Below the pieces are notes generated by a model. It made no database searches. It was given only the letters and a program-made list of their open reading frames with translations, and was not told the DNA's origin. From Pontiellaceae bacterium B1224 (GTDB taxonomy: Bacteria; Verrucomicrobiota; Kiritimatiellia; Kiritimatiellales; Pontiellaceae), in the NCBI GenBank assembly GCA_029432815.1, contig JAROBA010000013.1, forward strand, positions 1 through 64,000: DNA of 64,000 nucleotides, in the 5' to 3' direction. Shown piece by piece: positions 26,331 to 36,319 of the stretch. Position numbers and translations under genes: made by a program. How positions within the stretch are numbered: the stretch's first letter is position 1; each line of letters begins with the position of its first letter.

Positions 26331-27629
26331 TTAAAGGGGTCTGAGTTCAGACTCATCGTCCCTTTTTGCAAAAACAAGAATCGGGCCAAGAAAAATCAGC
26401 CAAAATACCAGTCCGCTTAAGAGCAGCCAAATGCCCCCCCCACCGAAACGCAAATAAACAGGAGCTAATGCAAAGTGACATATCTGAGCAATTAAATTTC
26501 CTGTGATGGCCTGGTCCCAAATGGATCGCGCCATTTTTCCTAAAAAATACATAAAAAAACAGCCCAGGAAACCAAATGATGCAAACACCTCGGCATACCC
26601 GGGAACACAACTTCCTCTGGCCAATCGATAGCCATATTCCTCAGAGACCACTGTTCCCGGAGAATCGACATCCACCTTCAATGCTCTTTTCAATCCGTGC
26701 CCCACAATCTGTCCTGGCACCCAGTTATGAACCAAGGCATTCCAGACAATGAATCCATAATCATAACGTGAAGATGAGAGAACTGCACTTGTTGCAATAA
26801 TTCCATTCCGGGCATCAATTGCCCCCTCTTCCTCGGAATTATCGCTGGAACCACCGAATCGCTTTAAGGTTTTTTTAATATCAAATACTTCACTTACAAT
26901 CTGGCTAACTTCCACCTTTTCATCAGAGCGAAGCATAGCCCGATAGATCCCCACGTTCATTACAAACATGAAAAACACAACCCCCCCTCCGATAATCAGC
27001 GGCAAAGGAATCTTCATACGACGACCGAACCAGAGACCGGTAAGAATCATTAATCCGGTAAATGCCGCCGGAGTTCGCCGACCACTTAAAACCACCATCG
27101 AAAAAATGCTGACTAATTCAGAGATCATCGGAATCAGTATAAACTTATTATTATATTTAAAGTACAAAACAATACCAAACGGGAGGCAAAGTTTACCCAC
27201 GGATGCGAAGAACAGATATCGAACCGGCAATCCCGACCATTGCGTCATGTTCAGTAATTCATCCGGCAATGCGGAAAGCTTTATTCGACCATAAAGAGAA
27301 ATGAGACTTAAAAAATAAAGTCCGATGATAAGAATTTTACCATCAAAGCTCCACGAAGGAATCTTCGATTGAACCGCCGGTCTGCGATACCCCATTAGTG
27401 CGCAGCTATAAAAAAGGATACAAAGTACAACAAACAAAGAATAGGAGACGCCATCCATCTTTGCTAAATGCTTGTCACCAATCAATGAATACAATTGGGG
27501 GCCTAGAAAGAAAAAAAGGTCACAAGTAATCAGAAAGGGAAACTGCAGAATCGCATCATACTTCATGAACGATTTCACAAAGACAACTACGCAAATTACA
27601 ACTAATAAACTGAAGAGCAGGCCTTCCAT
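26331..27629 (-). CDS. wzy: oligosaccharide repeat-unit polymerase (Wzy-like)
   Basis: This 432-aa integral membrane protein has about ten hydrophobic segments spread over its length (for example LLFSLLVVICVVVFV, ILIIGLYFLSLISLYG, LPLIIGGGVVFFMFVMNVGIY). A hydrophilic periplasmic loop (about 240-320) contains YRLARGSCVPGYAEVFASFG, typical of O-antigen/exopolysaccharide polymerases. Such proteins join lipid-linked repeat units in the periplasm. Sequence conservation in the family is low, so the call rests on topology, length and its place beside a flippase and glycosyltransferases. The gene is visibly AT-rich. Confidence 0.8.
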   Translation of the reverse strand: MEGLLFSLLVVICVVVFVKSFMKYDAILQFPFLITCDLFFFLGPQLYSLIGDKHLAKMDGVSYSLFVVLCILFYSCALMGYRRPAVQSKIPSWSFDGKILIIGLYFLSLISLYGRIKLSALPDELLNMTQWSGLPVRYLFFASVGKLCLPFGIVLYFKYNNKFILIPMISELVSIFSMVVLSGRRTPAAFTGLMILTGLWFGRRMKIPLPLIIGGGVVFFMFVMNVGIYRAMLRSDEKVEVSQIVSEVFDIKKTLKRFGGSSDNSEEEGAIDARNGIIATSAVLSSSRYDYGFIVWNALVHNWVPGQIVGHGLKRALKVDVDSPGTVVSEEYGYRLARGSCVPGYAEVFASFGFLGCFFMYFLGKMARSIWDQAITGNLIAQICHFALAPVYLRFGGGGIWLLLSGLVFWLIFLGPILVFAKRDDESELRPL

Positions 27630-27721
27630 CTCAAATAGAGCTCAGTAAATAAACAGTAAACCGAAGTTCCATCCCAAGAGGTATTTTCCGCGAGATCAAT
27701 TGCACGCGTTGCTTATCGTAA

Positions 27722-28315
27722 TCAATCATTCGGACTTCCACATTCAGCGACATTACGAGAACGCATACCGGAAAGCGTCCAAACATCATCATCAAGAACG
27801 AGCTTCTTTATTTCTCGAGCAGGCGCGCCGGCAACAAGCGTATCCGCAGGAACATCTTTCGTCACAATGCTACCCGCACCAACGACGCTATTTTTCCCTA
27901 AATTAACTCCAGAGAGAATAATTGCACGCGACCCGATAAAACAGTTTTCTCCAATTGTTACAGACTTGGACTTAGGTGTAAGATTAGCTAGTTCATGGTC
28001 ACCGGTCGTGATCAATACACCAGGACTCACAAGGCAATTCCTTCCAATATAAACCTTGTCCCGTGCCTCAATCATAACCCCGTACATAAGGCTAACATTT
28101 TCACCTAAGTGAATCTTACGGGGGTTAATGAAGCGAACTCCGCTATGTATGAAACAGGCACCATCAATATTGCATCCAAGCAAATGTTTATACGCTGCAG
28201 ATTTCAATTTAGAAACAGGATACACTCTGAACAAGGGGAGATCATACAGAGCGTAAAGAACTGCATGATATGTCAGTAAGAGTATTTGTTTAAACACTTG
28301 GATAGTATACGTCAT
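27722..28315 (-). CDS. hexapeptide acyltransferase
   Basis: This left-handed beta-helix sugar O-acetyltransferase has KIHLGENVSLMYGVMIE, KVYIGRNCLVSPGVLI, TGDHELANL with the catalytic His, and ILSGVNLGKNSVVGAGSIVTKDVPADTLVAGAPAREI. An N-terminal hydrophobic helix (VFKQILLLTYHAVLYALY) suggests membrane association. I use the ATG at 28315 (197 aa). The frame also opens with a TTG at 28348 overlapping the upstream TGA as TTGA, the same arrangement as at 8400 and 20731, which would give 208 aa. Confidence 0.87.
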   Translation of the reverse strand: MTYTIQVFKQILLLTYHAVLYALYDLPLFRVYPVSKLKSAAYKHLLGCNIDGACFIHSGVRFINPRKIHLGENVSLMYGVMIEARDKVYIGRNCLVSPGVLITTGDHELANLTPKSKSVTIGENCFIGSRAIILSGVNLGKNSVVGAGSIVTKDVPADTLVAGAPAREIKKLVLDDDVWTLSGMRSRNVAECGSPND

Positions 28316-28344
28316 AAAATAACAATCCAGCCTTAATTCACGCC

Positions 28345-29325
28345 TCAACTGCCCCAGATTTCCGAACGTTTATAACCCCGGACTTGCTGTTCCCATACAT
28401 CAAACATTATACCTCTAAAGCGACTATTAAGACGCCCATACCATGAATGTTGTAACCACTGATGAAAGGCAGGGTCGATGACCTCTGTTATAATATTTGC
28501 CCAAGCTTTTGTTATTGAATCGGGAGTAAACGACTCGCTGGCTTTTTTACCGGCATCAACCATTGAGCTGTAATACTGCTCATCTTCTTTAAGTTTTGTA
28601 ATCTCAGCGAGCAATTCATCATACGATGAGATCCGGATATAGTTTTCACCCACTTGTCCACTTTGCAGAAAGGCCGAGTCATAACCACCGATAAAGGGGA
28701 TATTTGAGAGCCATGCATTAAACATCTTTGTTGGCGGTTTGGTATGATGAGGATTTTTACCAAATGAGCGGATACCCAATAATACATCGACATCGCGCAT
28801 ATCATTCCAAGAACCCAGTTCCTTATAAACAAATCTACAACCAATTCGCTGCAAATCATTCTCCAGTTGTATTGCCGGAACCCCCAAATTCTCAAGTTGC
28901 CCACTAAAACAAATATTTTCAACCTGTATACGATCCGCATCCCTGCTTAGCAAACCCGGCTGAGGCAAATGCGGCATATATACCGCCCGGGCCCCTTCGC
29001 TTTGTTCATTCTGGACAACTTCAAGATTAGCATACGGCTGCGCATGAAAATCAGCCCTTAAACCAACAATAAAGTACGAGGCGAAATCCTTGCCTTTTAA
29101 TTGATAGCGCGCAACTTCTCCGTGAATAAAATTGATCGCATCCCTTTTTAACTCATAACTATATGAGACAGGGTGCCCCAGATCTCTCAGACGACAATAA
29201 ACAGGCCATGTCCATGCATGATGAACACAAGCTTTGGAGCCTTCGTCCCAAGGCAGCACCCGAAGCTTCTCCAAATCATCTCCGGAAGCAATATTCCCTA
29301 CAAAGTGATATTTATATTTTGTCAT
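28345..29325 (-). CDS. glycosyltransferase-like protein
   Basis: This 326-aa protein shows GT-B-like features in its second half: VENICFSGQLENLGVPAIQLE, MRDVDVLLGIRSFGKNPHHTKPPTKMFNAWLSN and a final DSITKAWANIITEVIDP. The first half lacks the usual acceptor motifs. In the KPPTKMFNAW stretch, the lysine-rich motif typical of family-1-like enzymes precedes a serine/asparagine. I infer a sugar transferase of unknown specificity. It is 87 bp from the DUF6625 gene and coupled to the acyltransferase downstream. Confidence 0.65.
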   Translation of the reverse strand: MTKYKYHFVGNIASGDDLEKLRVLPWDEGSKACVHHAWTWPVYCRLRDLGHPVSYSYELKRDAINFIHGEVARYQLKGKDFASYFIVGLRADFHAQPYANLEVVQNEQSEGARAVYMPHLPQPGLLSRDADRIQVENICFSGQLENLGVPAIQLENDLQRIGCRFVYKELGSWNDMRDVDVLLGIRSFGKNPHHTKPPTKMFNAWLSNIPFIGGYDSAFLQSGQVGENYIRISSYDELLAEITKLKEDEQYYSSMVDAGKKASESFTPDSITKAWANIITEVIDPAFHQWLQHSWYGRLNSRFRGIMFDVWEQQVRGYKRSEIWGS

Positions 29326-29412
29326 AACTGTCGGAGATTCGAGTAATTAAAACGTACATTGTTCAAAAATGAACGCAAGGAAACTGATTACGCAATAGAA
29401 CTCACACGAGAC

Positions 29413-30369
29413 CTATGTAATTTTTGTTTCGTTCCCATCTCCTGAAGTCCCTCGTTTCATGAGACGCTTTTTGAGCCGACGCTCCCACTTCTGTAAAAAT
29501 TGAGACAGACGGTAGGTAACATCCTGCAAGCCAATTCCGGAATATACACCAAACTTATTAATGTAGTATTCATTCGGAACCTTCCGCCAACCCCAACTCG
29601 GAAACGTATAAATAGAGCGGCCTTTATTATGCAAATGATGGTAGTGGATATAATTATTTTCATTCATAAGTACTTTCCCGTTTACAATCATTACCTTTCC
29701 GCTGAATGAACGTTCAGGTTCTAAAGATAAAGTAGAAAAGTGAGCTGTTATATTGCCCGCTTGTTCGCTCTTAATAATTACTTCCGTCATACTTTCAATT
29801 TCAGTATCAATTTCAAGCAGGCTCTTCCCGGAGAAAAGCGCCCCCCAAGCCAATGCACACTCGGTAAAACTAAAATGCCGGTCTGATGCCAGAACCAATT
29901 CGTAATCCTTACTTTTGCGGTATAATTCATTAATTTTTTCCGTATTGCGCATAAAAAACAAAGGCCCGCTCAGATACTCCTTGCTGGTACTAAATACATC
30001 ATACTTATTCAAATCAGGGATAAATGCGCTGATATCACCCAAAATAATATCGATGTCACAAAAACCCCAATAATCATACCCCTCAAGCATGTCCTGGAAT
30101 ATTTCTCCTAACGCCGGCTTGTAGTCGCATATCTTATAAGGAGAAGAAAAAGCGGGCTTTATCCCGGTGTATTTTTCTGATAGTGCCTTGAACTCTTCCA
30201 GATCTATGTCACGGACATGACAATTCTCCGGCACATCATTTTCAAGCCCGTGCCAGGCGTCTCCAACCAATAGGAAATCTATCTCTCTATTCTTATCGCA
30301 TGATGCGAGGAAAAGCTGGGCAAAACGTGGCAGGTTTCCGAAATATAGAGCTAATACTGCAATTCTCAT
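29413..30369 (-). CDS. DUF6625 family glycosyltransferase-like protein
   Basis: This 318-aa protein begins MRIAVLALYFGNLPRFAQLF and has CDYKPALGEIFQDMLEGYDYWGFCDIDIILGD with a DID motif that looks like the DXD site of GT-A enzymes. TSKEYLSGPLFFMRNTEKI and NYIHYHHLHNKGRS complete the DUF6625 pattern. I infer a glycosyltransferase because the family occurs in capsule loci and carries the DXD. Its ATG overlaps the flippase stop by 4 bp. Confidence 0.78.
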   Translation of the reverse strand: MRIAVLALYFGNLPRFAQLFLASCDKNREIDFLLVGDAWHGLENDVPENCHVRDIDLEEFKALSEKYTGIKPAFSSPYKICDYKPALGEIFQDMLEGYDYWGFCDIDIILGDISAFIPDLNKYDVFSTSKEYLSGPLFFMRNTEKINELYRKSKDYELVLASDRHFSFTECALAWGALFSGKSLLEIDTEIESMTEVIIKSEQAGNITAHFSTLSLEPERSFSGKVMIVNGKVLMNENNYIHYHHLHNKGRSIYTFPSWGWRKVPNEYYINKFGVYSGIGLQDVTYRLSQFLQKWERRLKKRLMKRGTSGDGNETKIT

Positions 30370-31913
30370 GATGCCATCTTCCTTTTAAATAGTTTTTTTT
30401 TAATAAATTGAATTAGCAGAACCCTATCGGTGTAATTCGTTATTATGAAAATCAATACCAGTGCAGCCCCGAAAGTCAGCACAGCCATTACTGCGAGTCC
30501 AGCAAATGAAAACCTTGCCAAATATGAATTTGTAGCATATCCGATCATTAGCACTAAACCAAAAACAAGCCCGCTCTTAAGATAGATGGAAACAAATTTT
30601 CGATAGGGGATACCCGTTTCCTTAGAAACCCAGATTGGAAAGAGAACGTTTTCCTTGAGGCAAACAGCCACGATCGTTCCCCATAATACGCCCAAGGCTC
30701 CATAGCCTAGATGAATCAACAGTAAAGAGAGTAATATATTTATAGATCCGGGAATCAGATTACCAATCCCCATATACTTGGTTTTTCCAATTGCGACAAA
30801 AATCGTCCATACGATGGAACCGCTGATCGTAAACGCAAGTTGTCCCACCATCAGCTGCACCCAGAGGGTATATTCAACAAATGCATCACCCAGCCACAGC
30901 TGAATCAAGATAGGTGCTGCCAATACAAAGACACCACACGCGTAGGCGGTTATATAAGAAAGAATCTGGCTGCTGACCAAGCAGGTTTGACGCATGCGCT
31001 CAAGATTCCCCTTGGCAAAATCGATGGTAAACACCGGGCCTACCAAACTGCCGAACAGCCCACCCACCTGCTTGATCAAATTAGGCCATACCAGCAAGGC
31101 CGCATATACGCCTGCCATGTCTTTATTGACAAATCGGTTAATCATCCATATGTCGGTCTTAACAAAAAGAGCAAACCCCAACATCGAAACGAGCGACCAA
31201 CCGGCCATTTCCAAAACCGGCCTGATCCATTTTCGGGTTAGTGATGAGAATTTAAAGACTAATTGCTGAGCCAGTTTCCGATAGATCAAGAAACCAACTA
31301 TGCTTGATACAAGGGTCAATCCCAGATCAACCACACCGATAACCCACAACTTTGCACCGAATACCAGGATCAATCCGACAAGAAGAATAACTCGTAATAA
31401 TTGGCGGACGACATCGACCATCGCGCTTATATCTAAGCGATTGGCCGCTCCAATGGGCGCAAACAGGATTCCGGAAACGGTCGTAAAAATGAAGATTAAA
31501 ATATTACAGCCGACCAAAATCCGGAAATCACCCGCCACTTCAGGCGGGAAATCGATCAGCCAGTCCAGTTTCCATACACCCAAAACATAAAGCGGCAACT
31601 GCACAATTGTCAGGCCAACATTGGCAATCAATGCCGTGCTGAAAATTTCATTCGCCTGCTTCCAGTCATTCTGATTCAGCGCAACGTTGAGATAACGAGC
31701 AACAGCCCCTCCTATGCTGCCGGATATCATCCCAACATACTGGGTCAGGAAGCCAGCCAGTGCTATTAAACCATATTGCCCTGACCCATAATGCCTAATC
31801 AGAAACGGTATAAAAAAAATACCCGCCAACATATAGACGCCAAAACGGAGCACGGTATACACCCCATTTTTCATTATGCGTTTTACACTGTTGTCTGACT
31901 TAAAAGTGGCCAT
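30366..31913 (-). CDS. wzx: polysaccharide flippase (Wzx/MOP family)
   Basis: This 515-aa polytopic membrane protein has about twelve to fourteen membrane segments (for example YMLAGIFFIPFLIRHYGSG, IPGSINILLSLLLIHLGYGALGVLWGTIVAV). The N-terminal motif RFGVYMLAGIFFIPFLIRHYG is followed by QYGLIALAGFLTQY, as in MOP-type exporters. It would move lipid-linked repeat units across the inner membrane to Wzy. It is the first gene of the assembly block, and 356 bp with no gene lie upstream. No strong ribosome-binding site precedes the ATG (CAAACCTCC). Confidence 0.9.
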   Translation of the reverse strand: MATFKSDNSVKRIMKNGVYTVLRFGVYMLAGIFFIPFLIRHYGSGQYGLIALAGFLTQYVGMISGSIGGAVARYLNVALNQNDWKQANEIFSTALIANVGLTIVQLPLYVLGVWKLDWLIDFPPEVAGDFRILVGCNILIFIFTTVSGILFAPIGAANRLDISAMVDVVRQLLRVILLVGLILVFGAKLWVIGVVDLGLTLVSSIVGFLIYRKLAQQLVFKFSSLTRKWIRPVLEMAGWSLVSMLGFALFVKTDIWMINRFVNKDMAGVYAALLVWPNLIKQVGGLFGSLVGPVFTIDFAKGNLERMRQTCLVSSQILSYITAYACGVFVLAAPILIQLWLGDAFVEYTLWVQLMVGQLAFTISGSIVWTIFVAIGKTKYMGIGNLIPGSINILLSLLLIHLGYGALGVLWGTIVAVCLKENVLFPIWVSKETGIPYRKFVSIYLKSGLVFGLVLMIGYATNSYLARFSFAGLAVMAVLTFGAALVLIFIITNYTDRVLLIQFIKKKLFKRKMAS

Positions 31914-32269
31914 GGAGGTTTGTAAAATTTAGGGAAATATCCAATTGCGACGAGTTATCACGAGAGGGATCTGATTAATTCATCAACACAAATGAAGTCA
32001 TTCAATTTAGATAATATAAATGCAATGTACTCTTCCAGTTATCTACGTATGGGAAAGCGACAAAAGCGACGCCCTATCTATCATGACGAACCGATTCGCA
32101 ATCCACTGAGAGAAATGGCATTGCGTGCAACGACCCCATCGGATCTGAATAAAGTAGAAGAGCGTCCCGCTCGTTTAAAGCAAGCGGGACGCTTACTCTA
32201 CATTGCGATCAAAATGGAATAATTTAATTTTCCGTTGCGCCAAATTAATATTGCCCGAGATAAACTTCT
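31914..32269. other. intergenic region upstream of the flippase
   Basis: No convincing gene is seen. It holds an inverted pair of REP-like hairpins (32154-32201) and presumably the promoter of the flippase-led operon; no clear -35/-10 was identified. Confidence 0.5.
32154..32201. repeat. REP-like inverted pair
   Basis: On the plus strand GTAG (32154-32157) precedes GAGCG-TCC-CGCTC. After nine bases AAGCG-GGA-CGCTT is followed by CTAC (32198-32201). The two units are inverted copies and can also pair with each other into one long hairpin. Confidence 0.7.
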
Positions 32270-35200
32270 CTATTCCTTAATGGGAAGAATAGGGTCCTGT
32301 CCTGCGGGATACCCGGGAAACGCAACACGATTCCAACCGCTTCCACTGTCTTCATAAAGCCTTATCAAATATTCACCAACGGTTAAGCCCTCATGACTGA
32401 CCGTTAAAATGAAGGGAACCGCTCCCGCTTCAAGATAGAGGGTCTGCACAACCGTGTCATTTGAAACGCGGACCAACTCGGCTTTCAGCGACTTACCCTC
32501 CAATCCGGTCAAGGCATATTCTGAAATGTTATATAGAGAAATTTGTCCTTCCCCTTCGTACACAACCGTAACCTTTTTCGTCGCACCGCCTCCAGTTACG
32601 GTAACGACTGCCTTGCTACCCGCCGCGGGTGCTGGAGATTTCATACTGAAGGAGAGCAAGCCCTCGCCAGCTTCGCCGACCACGGTACCGTTTGGTGTCA
32701 AGATTTCGAGCCACTCATTGGTACAGGTCGCCTCCCAATTGAGCAGATCCGTGCCGCTATTGAATATTAAGAACACGTCCTGATTCTTGCCCGCGGTTAT
32801 AGACATCACTCGCTTAGGCATCTCTAAAACTCCTTCAGGTAACTCCCCTGTATACGGTTGCGAAAAACCAATCCATCGATTTTGCCGGAGCGCAGGTGTT
32901 CGCCCGGCAAAGAACTTAAGTCCCAGGTCATCCCCGCTGCCTGAAAACTCATTCCCAATCCAGATTTCATTATTTCTCGAATAGTCCGAATCCATGAGTC
33001 TTTCAAAATTCACACCACTATTCCCGTCGAAAATGGTCATATCGCCCGTATCCAAGTGGTTTCTATTCGAATTATAGAACACTGTATTGCGCGTTCCCTC
33101 AAAATAGTTTTTTCGAAAGATGTGACCAAGAAATCCGACTTCCCCCTCATAGCTTTGGTCTGTGCCTTCGAAGACTACCGCCTTGTGTTGAACTCCAATA
33201 AAATTATCAATCATTCGGTTGTTTAGAAAAGTTCCAAAATAGGAGGGAGTCCATGAATTGTAATCTGGGTTCACGTAATTTTTCGAAGGGTGGTCTAGAT
33301 AAATAGCCACCTCCACTTCGTGGAATGTATTCCCATCAATAATGGTCGAATGCGATCCGCCGGCACTGAATTGAACACCCGCACTGGCGTGGAAGTCGTA
33401 ATCCCTTCGAATGGCGTCAAAAATATTGTTATAGACAGCAAACCGATAAGAAAATTGACCTACCACAATAATACTTGAGGAATCAGGCAACACACGCCAT
33501 GGTTTGATTACTGTCATCGTGTTACCATCAATTCCGGCTAATTGCCGCGCCTGACCGATCCCTTTACCTCCTATAATAATTGCAAAATCAAACCGATCGC
33601 ATGAGGTCAAGTGGTCCGAAAGATCTGAAAATGTCACAGTCAAAGGGCTTGCAGTATACGGAACTCCCCGGTACTGAGCAAAGCCCCCTTCCCGTAGGAT
33701 TTGCTCTCCCGCATTTCCATCAGGATTGTCTCTGAATCCAAATGTCCAAGCTAAACTAGCATCGGTCAACCCGTACTGTTTTACTGTCGTCCAACTTGGA
33801 ACCACAACTGTTACCGTTTTAGCAACAACATCTATTTCCTGAATATCGTAGTCAAAATGGGCTCCCTCTTCATATTCAGCAACAAGTTTGGCGCCATGTA
33901 CATCGTTTGGTAGACTAGAAAACGTTAAGGTTTGAAGACCTTTTCCATTTCCCATGTCCTCATACGATGTAATCGCAACAGTTTTCCCTGAGTAGTTATA
34001 GCTAGCCACGCGCGGCATCATATCTATGGTTTCATTATCACCAAAGTACCAATTGTAAGCCCCCCGACCATCGCCAGCGATCCACCTTCCTTGGGCCCAA
34101 CCACGTGATTCAGAAGTATCGCTTCTATCGTAGTGAGTCACCGTACAACCAAAAGCACTCAATCCACCAACATAACCTATACCAAATCCACCTAAAGTAT
34201 ACATGCCTCTAAAATTGCACCGCTCGAAAACGAATTTTTCACCTTTTTCGAAAAACATAGGTTTTGAAAGGATCAAATCACAGTCTCTGAAATGCAGACG
34301 GGAAACTGAGTGCCCAGTAATCGTATATTTGGCATCAGTTACGTCATCCGAAGCGAGACGGACATCCCGGAACTGTACGTTATTGCAGGTCGAAATATAG
34401 TACGCTGGTCTTTGGTAGCCGGTATCCGCAGTATTCATTTCCAATCGGCTGAAGACCGTGTTGTCTTTCGATACCTTCATACTGTATGTATTTCCGACGG
34501 TTTTCCCTACAATTTTAGAGACCCTGCCTGGTTCACCGAGAAAACGAACCCCCTCCGATTCCCCCCCTGATATTGTTACCGCAGTATCTCCCCCTATGAT
34601 AAAGATTCCTTCTGGGAAGAAAATGGTTGGCCACTCATCGTCCTTGACTTGATCCCACAAGGAGGCCAAAGCGTCCCTGTTATCAGTTTTACCATCGCCG
34701 ACAAGTCCATAGCTCTCAACATTGTACCAATCATTAGGGTTATCACTAAAATTACACCCGTCCCATATTTCTAGGTTGAGAGGCTCAGACCAGCCATATT
34801 GCATTCCATGCCCATTGTGGGCGAATACATCATGAATTCCGTTTTTCAGATCCGGAGGGATGATGAAATCAGCTTTATAGGGATTAGAATTCGTACTGGC
34901 AATCCATCCATATCCATCAATATACAAATGGCATTGGCCATCAGCCAACGTGAGATTTCTGCCGTATACAGAAAATCCCTCACCTTGCGTGACCTTATCC
35001 ATTCCAATCCACCAAAGTTCAGCCCGATTGATTGCGATCGGTTCGCCAAAACCAGTATCGTTGTGCGGCCATAGGAGGTACATGTCATTCTCGGGGAGAT
35101 TTTTCGGCAATGTAATCGCACATTGGCGACCGTCCAACCGCTGGATCAGGCCATCGGCTTGCACGCCTTCGCCATAAAAGACAAAACGCGTATCGCGTCC

Positions 35201-35494
35201 TTCATCCTGCCCGGTAAAGCTGGACAGGGCCTCGCCCGTCAGCGCCATGGTGTCGCCGGGATTGTTCTGCCGCGTCCATTCGGCAATTTGCGGTACTCCG
35301 CTGTTCGTCGGTGCCGTGGTTACGATGGCCGACACGTTAAACGGAGCGAAGTTCGTCGGGTAATCGGTCGTCGGCTCATGAACCGGCATATCCGGATACA
35401 GTACGGCCTGGACACTCGAAACCGCTCCGCCCATAAAAATCATTATGGCTGCAAGCAATGCGTGTATATTGAATTTAAATTGAATTGTTTTCAT
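32270..35494 (-). CDS. secreted right-handed beta-helix protein (pectate-lyase-3-like)
   Basis: The 1074-aa protein starts at the ATG at 35494 (AGGAAAATACAG upstream) with a signal peptide ending SSVQA. An N-terminal IPT-like region (30-250) leads to VESYGLVGDGKTDNRDALASL, the pectate-lyase-3/GH28-type opening, and then ~500 residues of short beta-coil repeats (FRDVRLASDD, IIDGNTFHEVEVAIYLD). The end (YALTGLEGKSLKAEL..., then EYLIRLYEDSGSGW) resembles the C-terminus of the Ig-repeat protein at 41-43 kb. Enzyme activity is likely a lyase, hydrolase or epimerase on the exported polysaccharide (inference); catalytic residues could not be named. It sits between the flippase and Wzc genes. Confidence 0.85.
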   Translation of the reverse strand: MKTIQFKFNIHALLAAIMIFMGGAVSSVQAVLYPDMPVHEPTTDYPTNFAPFNVSAIVTTAPTNSGVPQIAEWTRQNNPGDTMALTGEALSSFTGQDEGRDTRFVFYGEGVQADGLIQRLDGRQCAITLPKNLPENDMYLLWPHNDTGFGEPIAINRAELWWIGMDKVTQGEGFSVYGRNLTLADGQCHLYIDGYGWIASTNSNPYKADFIIPPDLKNGIHDVFAHNGHGMQYGWSEPLNLEIWDGCNFSDNPNDWYNVESYGLVGDGKTDNRDALASLWDQVKDDEWPTIFFPEGIFIIGGDTAVTISGGESEGVRFLGEPGRVSKIVGKTVGNTYSMKVSKDNTVFSRLEMNTADTGYQRPAYYISTCNNVQFRDVRLASDDVTDAKYTITGHSVSRLHFRDCDLILSKPMFFEKGEKFVFERCNFRGMYTLGGFGIGYVGGLSAFGCTVTHYDRSDTSESRGWAQGRWIAGDGRGAYNWYFGDNETIDMMPRVASYNYSGKTVAITSYEDMGNGKGLQTLTFSSLPNDVHGAKLVAEYEEGAHFDYDIQEIDVVAKTVTVVVPSWTTVKQYGLTDASLAWTFGFRDNPDGNAGEQILREGGFAQYRGVPYTASPLTVTFSDLSDHLTSCDRFDFAIIIGGKGIGQARQLAGIDGNTMTVIKPWRVLPDSSSIIVVGQFSYRFAVYNNIFDAIRRDYDFHASAGVQFSAGGSHSTIIDGNTFHEVEVAIYLDHPSKNYVNPDYNSWTPSYFGTFLNNRMIDNFIGVQHKAVVFEGTDQSYEGEVGFLGHIFRKNYFEGTRNTVFYNSNRNHLDTGDMTIFDGNSGVNFERLMDSDYSRNNEIWIGNEFSGSGDDLGLKFFAGRTPALRQNRWIGFSQPYTGELPEGVLEMPKRVMSITAGKNQDVFLIFNSGTDLLNWEATCTNEWLEILTPNGTVVGEAGEGLLSFSMKSPAPAAGSKAVVTVTGGGATKKVTVVYEGEGQISLYNISEYALTGLEGKSLKAELVRVSNDTVVQTLYLEAGAVPFILTVSHEGLTVGEYLIRLYEDSGSGWNRVAFPGYPAGQDPILPIKE

Positions 35495-35855
35495 CTGTAT
35501 TTTCCTGATTGAGAGCTTTTGGAACACCCCACGAGCCAGCCGGTCACCGGCAATGCTTCACTTCGTGTCCTCACTATTTACGCATTCAATATGCCAACTC
35601 TCAACCCTGAGCCCAACTTAGACCGATTCCAGCTATACAACATTCAATTTCAGCAGCGTTTATTTTTAAATTAAGGCGAACGATATCGCTTTTATCGTTC
35701 AGAGTCAGGCCGAATGGAGCTGGTGCAAACAGATCGCGAAAAGGAACAGCCATTCATTTTTTCTCATTAACGATAATATTAGTGCTCGACCTTTAGCTGC
35801 TCAAAACGTGGTCTCACCTGACCGGGAGCAGATTAATAAAAGCTATATCAGAAAA

Positions 35856-35929
35856 GTAGAACGGGCATCTTGCCCGTTACAGCAGTGCGGCGTATCATTC
35901 AGGGATCATGGGCAGGATGCCCATGCTAC
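35856..35929. repeat. REP-like inverted pair
   Basis: The left unit is GTAG then AACGGGCA-TCT-TGCCCGTT (35856-35878). The right unit is CATGGGCA-GGA-TGCCCATG then CTAC (35907-35929). The arms differ between units but loop length and flanking tetranucleotides are kept, and orientation is inverted. Confidence 0.75.
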
Positions 35930-36095
35930 AATAAACGGACCTTATCTGCAAAACAGCAACCATGGCCCCGCTGCCTACGGACGATGAGGACATCCGTCCC
36001 TCCACCCCGAGAGTCTCAACATTCAGCCGCCGCATCTATACTATGCTAAAATAATACTGTTAAATTTGACGACCTCTACAGCTCGCTTTACTAAA

Positions 36096-36115
36096 GTAGA
36101 ATAAGTGTCTCGCTT
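36096..36115. repeat. degenerate REP-like element
   Basis: GTAG at 36096-36099 is followed by AAGTG-TCT-CGCTT with one mismatched pair in the stem. It is weaker than the others and accepted only because of its tetranucleotide and spacing. Confidence 0.4.
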
Positions 36116-36319
36116 GTTTTCCTTATGCGGGGAAACACGCTTCCGCCCTTGGTCGATCGGAGTTTACCCCCGAAACCTTTCCTCCCACTCTCTGTATTTC
36201 GTTATTCGCATGGCTCCTTTCTGGAGATGCGGCACACCGCTCAGCGCGCCACGCGAATGTTTCCGAACCTTGCCGAAACATCTATTTCTAAACCGCCGAT
36301 TTTAAAAGGCGGTTATATG

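Larger units (their letters stand above)
35495..36319. other. intergenic region between beta-helix and Wzc genes
   Basis: An 825-bp stretch without a gene on either strand. It contains a REP-like inverted pair at 35856-35929 and a degenerate single copy at 36096-36115. The rest shows no feature I can name. The promoter of the beta-helix gene must lie toward 35.5 kb. Confidence 0.5.

Noticed and set aside
31992-32222. Plus-strand frame of 76 codons
   Set aside because: It runs through a REP-like inverted pair, lacks a ribosome-binding site and shows no known motif.
33789-33803. TCCAACTTGGA dyad similar to the TTCCAA palindrome
   Set aside because: It lacks the 3-bp spacer and one outer base; spacing is constant in real members, so this is probably chance.
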